This document shows, piece after piece, positions 5,610 through 7,832 of a stretch of DNA of 7,832 nt. This stretch comes from JACCVL01 sp038232655 (lineage in GTDB: Bacteria > Actinomycetota > Actinomycetes > Propionibacteriales > Nocardioidaceae). The translations under genes and the position numbers were made by a program. Location of the stretch: positions 1-7,832 of the forward strand of contig JBBSNM010000105.1 in NCBI GenBank assembly GCA_038232655.1, given 5' to 3'. Positions within the stretch are counted from its first letter, which is position 1; each line of letters opens with the position of its first letter. Under the pieces are notes generated by a model. The model saw nothing but the letters and a program-made list of their open reading frames with translations. It had not been told where the DNA came from and ran no database searches.

Positions 5610-7471
5610 CGCCAGAAGGCCAATTCGTCGCCGGTCAGGTCGACGATGACTCCCCGGTCGAGCCAGCGGTTGTTGGCCTCGCAGCTGGTCTCGGAGGCGA
5701 ACAGGCAGGCGTGGCACGCCGCCGCGTGCAAGGTTTCGGACGGCTCGACGGGTACGTGCTCGGCGCACAGCGGGTCCGATGAGCACCGGCCGGCGTCTTC
5801 CAGGGCCTGGTCGAGGAGCCGCTTGAGATTCTCGGGCCTGCCAAGCGCGACAAGGCCGCCGAGTGTGCCCTCGCTGTCGCTGGCAGCGGTGGAGAGCAAA
5901 ATGCCGGTTGCGGGCTCCGACGGCGTCCCGACGTAGAGCCGCTCGCGGATGCTCGATGAGCCGTACCCGCACTCCAGCGCGACCTGGCGGATCAGCAAGT
6001 GGCTGAGGGTGTGCAGCAGCAGGAAGCGAGCGATCGGGAAGTCGGCGTCCACCCTGCGGTCCCGGTTGGCCGACCAGCGTACGAACGCTTGGCGCAGGTC
6101 CTGGACGCGTGGGTGGTCGCGGACGCGGGCCTCCCAGGAGCGGACGTCGTCCTCTGGCAGCTGGAGGAATACCCCCTCGCCGCGCTGCTCGAACGCGGGC
6201 ACCCAGGTGGCGGCTGCTCGACTCAGCGACAGCCGGTTGACCGGGTCGAGCTCGCGCCGGTCGGGGGCGGTGAGCCTGGTGAAGCCGAGCAGAGCCTGCA
6301 CCTCGCGCAATCGGGTGACCAGCACGACCTGGTCCAGCAGCCGCTCGTAGCCTGGCGGCGTCCCCGTCGGCTCGGCGCGGAAGTCGTCGTCCCGGCGTTC
6401 GGTGGTCGGACGGGCCAGCAGCCGCCACTCGGCCTGCAACAGGTCGCTCTCGACCTCGGGAAGCGCGGGTCCGCCACGAGCCCGCAAGTCTTCGATGACC
6501 GCCCAGATGTCCTCGACCGGGGCCTCTCGCAGCCCGCGCAGGGCCTCCATCCCGTCCACCACGGTCTGCACCAGGGCAGCGTTGGGCAACGCGCCGAGCA
6601 GCTGCCAGTTCGCGGCGACGAGGTCTGCCGCGGTCTGCCCCTGCGGCAGGTGCAGTGCGCTCGCGGTGACGCTGAACCACAGGTTGGAGGCGCCCAGCAC
6701 CATGAGCTTGAGGCGGCAGGCACACGGCTCGAAGCGCTGCAGGTGCGGGTGTCGCCCCCGGCAGGCGGGTAGGCGCTCCCAGCCGTCACGGCCGGCCGCC
6801 TCGGCGATGTTGCGAGAGGCCGAGCACTCCAGGCACCGCACGGTCACCCGCGGGCCGAGCGTGCTGGAGCTGTCGCGCATCGTCAGCTTCGGGCCCGGAC
6901 ATGGCTGCTCCTGCCCGTGGTGCACGAAGTCGACGTACGGGAACTCGTCGAGGTGACCGGCCTCGCACGCCACCAGGAACCGGGCCGGCAGGCAGGCCCG
7001 CTTGCGCTGGTCGCGCACCTGGGCCTGCTGCTGGCAGGTGGCGTGCACCCACTTGGCCAGGTCCGGGCGTCGTCCGATGCGGTGCACGAGCTCGAACTGT
7101 CCGGGTGGGTCCAACGGTCCGAGCCGGTGACAGCGGGGGCAGCGCAACCACCGTGGGAACGGCGAGACCGGTACGCCGGTGCGCGTCCACGGGTCGTCGC
7201 TGTCCTGCGGGTCCCAGGGAGCACTGCGCAGGGCGCGCACCTGCGGCCCCAAGGTGGCGCGGACCTTCTCCAGCAGCCGCGGCTCGTCGATGGCCTCGGC
7301 ACGCTCCAAGCCCCATGCGTCGGTGCTGCGCACGACCACGCTCATGCCGGGCAGGTCGACGATCGAGCCCGTCCCACCTGTGGTGACGAGGTGGCTGGGG
7401 CGGGCGGTGCCGATCCGCGATGGCTGGCCACGCTGGCCCGACGGCTTGGCCGCTGCAGTCGGCGCGGTCAT
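5606..7471 (-). CDS. drmB: DISARM protein DrmB, DUF1998-containing
   Basis: A 621-residue cysteine-rich protein. The N-terminal half has zinc-finger-like pairs: CPRC (111-114), Cys146/160/169 around ACEAGHLDEFPYVDFVHH (168-185), CLEC (213-216), Cys237 and CAC (250-252), followed by a conserved-looking LMVLGASNLWFSVTASALHLP stretch. The middle (about 280-470) is helical and variable. The C-terminal DUF1998 domain (about 480-605) shows HTLSHLL, GYGSSSIRERLY, GILLSTAASDSEGTLGG, then Cys563, Cys569, CHAC (586-589) and TSCE (595-598), a likely second metal site. DrmB forms a complex with the DrmA helicase that binds DNA in DISARM. ATG 7471-7469 overlaps the drmA TGA as ATGA and has a strong GGAGGAGG site. 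GTG 7501 in the same frame is possible but would place the ribosome site inside the gene. Confidence 0.92.
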   Translation of the reverse strand: MTAPTAAAKPSGQRGQPSRIGTARPSHLVTTGGTGSIVDLPGMSVVVRSTDAWGLERAEAIDEPRLLEKVRATLGPQVRALRSAPWDPQDSDDPWTRTGVPVSPFPRWLRCPRCHRLGPLDPPGQFELVHRIGRRPDLAKWVHATCQQQAQVRDQRKRACLPARFLVACEAGHLDEFPYVDFVHHGQEQPCPGPKLTMRDSSSTLGPRVTVRCLECSASRNIAEAAGRDGWERLPACRGRHPHLQRFEPCACRLKLMVLGASNLWFSVTASALHLPQGQTAADLVAANWQLLGALPNAALVQTVVDGMEALRGLREAPVEDIWAVIEDLRARGGPALPEVESDLLQAEWRLLARPTTERRDDDFRAEPTGTPPGYERLLDQVVLVTRLREVQALLGFTRLTAPDRRELDPVNRLSLSRAAATWVPAFEQRGEGVFLQLPEDDVRSWEARVRDHPRVQDLRQAFVRWSANRDRRVDADFPIARFLLLHTLSHLLIRQVALECGYGSSSIRERLYVGTPSEPATGILLSTAASDSEGTLGGLVALGRPENLKRLLDQALEDAGRCSSDPLCAEHVPVEPSETLHAAACHACLFASETSCEANNRWLDRGVIVDLTGDELAFWR

Positions 7472-7832
7472 CGCGCCTCCTCCGTGCGGTCGTAGGCCCA
7501 CCCCGGGGAGTCGTCGGCACTCAGGTCGCGCCGGTCGAGCTGCAGCAGCACTTCGGGCTCGACTTCCCGCAGGCTCATCGGGGCCGTCCAGCGCTCCCAG
7601 CTGCCCTCGTCGGGCTTCTTGAGCAGCCCGGTGACGTCGGCGGCCCGCTGATAGCCGAGCGTGCCCGTCTGCAGGTGGGAGCGCAGGTGCCGCCAGGAGT
7701 CGAGCCGGTTCTGCACCTCCTCGCGGACTTGGTTCGCCTGGGCGTTGTCGTGCGTCACCCGCCCGGCGCGTCGAGCGAACGCGTCCAGCAGCGTCTGTGC
7801 CGCCGCGCCCTGAAGTGCGACTGCCGCAGCAG
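7468..7832 (-). CDS. drmA: DISARM helicase DrmA, C-terminal end only
   Basis: The reading frame is open from the right edge to TGA 7470-7468, giving 120 whole codons and two bases of another. The fragment starts with a helical Ala/Gln-rich stretch, then VREEVQNRLDSW, GYQRAADVTGLLKKP and WTAPMSLREVEPEV (residues 81-94), ending in an acidic tail. The W-x-x-PMSLREVEPEV pattern resembles the extreme C-terminus of DrmA-type helicases. Placement directly before a DUF1998 gene with an ATGA overlap supports this. The helicase motifs (Walker A, DExx and the rest) lie outside the window, so helicase function is inferred from tail and context. GTG 7758 could be read as the start of a small gene, but the open frame beyond it and the drmB/drmC context favour a truncated long gene. 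Confidence 0.8.
   Translation of the reverse strand, partial: AAAVALQGAAAQTLLDAFARRAGRVTHDNAQANQVREEVQNRLDSWRHLRSHLQTGTLGYQRAADVTGLLKKPDEGSWERWTAPMSLREVEPEVLLQLDRRDLSADDSPGWAYDRTEEAR
7476..7483 (-). promoter_or_regulatory. Strong ribosome-binding site that fixes the drmB start
   Basis: The minus strand reads GGAGGAGG, with its first GGAGG core seven bases before ATG 7471. It lies within the last codons of drmA. It decides between ATG 7471 and the in-frame GTG 7501 in favour of the ATG, and supports coupled translation across the ATGA overlap. Confidence 0.75.

Noticed and set aside
4863..6725. Long minus-strand frame of 620 codons ending at the drmC stop, suggesting a larger fused protein
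   Set aside because: The part upstream of 5609 is drmB read out of frame: Arg/Pro/Ala-rich with no domain. The real DrmC starts at the ATGA overlap.
7468..7758. Possible complete small gene of 96 residues starting at GTG 7758
   Set aside because: The frame stays open to the right edge, no clear ribosome site marks GTG 7758, and the sequence resembles the C-terminal tail of DrmA in the expected position.
4863..7832. An entirely new defence system in the right half
   Set aside because: The DUF1998 plus single-HKD PLD pair with a DrmA-like tail fits the known DISARM core. Nothing visible requires a new type, although flanking genes outside the window could show a variant.

Overview
The window is GC-rich (about 70% by eye). 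It has dense coding, GTG starts, strong G/C preference at third codon positions and TANNNT-type -10 boxes. This points to a high-GC actinobacterium. The gene set (purS/purQ/purC and a secreted S37-type peptidase) agrees with that, but I cannot name a genus from sequence alone.

Layout from left to right. (1) Bases 1-312, minus strand: the N-terminal 104 residues of an exported protein resembling S37/PS-10 tripeptidyl aminopeptidases, running off the left edge. (2) A 90-base divergent promoter region with a perfect 15-bp inverted repeat. (3) 403-1248, plus strand: a ten-helix EamA/DMT-family permease. (4) A convergent junction (1249-1320). (5) A minus-strand housekeeping block, in transcription order purC, fadD-like acyl-CoA ligase, purS, purQ. 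The pur genes encode purine-synthesis steps: PurS and PurQ are two of the three FGAM synthase subunits, and PurC is SAICAR synthase. The acyl-CoA ligase sits between purC and purS and has no obvious role in purine synthesis. (6) 4863-7832, minus strand: the three-gene core of a DISARM anti-phage system. In transcription order these are the C-terminal end of the DrmA helicase (cut by the right edge), the complete DUF1998 protein DrmB, and the complete phospholipase-D-like protein DrmC.

How it fits together. drmA-drmB and drmB-drmC are each joined by a 4-base ATGA overlap, so the trio reads as one translationally coupled operon. drmC ends only 27 bases before the GTG start of purC, on the same strand. 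The defence operon therefore abuts an essential biosynthetic gene with no room for a conventional separate promoter and leader. A TACGCT box placed for leaderless transcription may be how purC keeps its own start. All seven minus-strand genes from drmA to purQ could in principle lie on one transcript, although purS, fadD and purC each have a plausible local -10 element.

The most notable content is the DISARM core. The system type is already known. The methyltransferase and other class-defining genes (drmD/drmMI or drmE/drmMII), if present, lie beyond the right edge. I saw no tRNA, rRNA, CRISPR array, insertion sequence or attachment site in the window.
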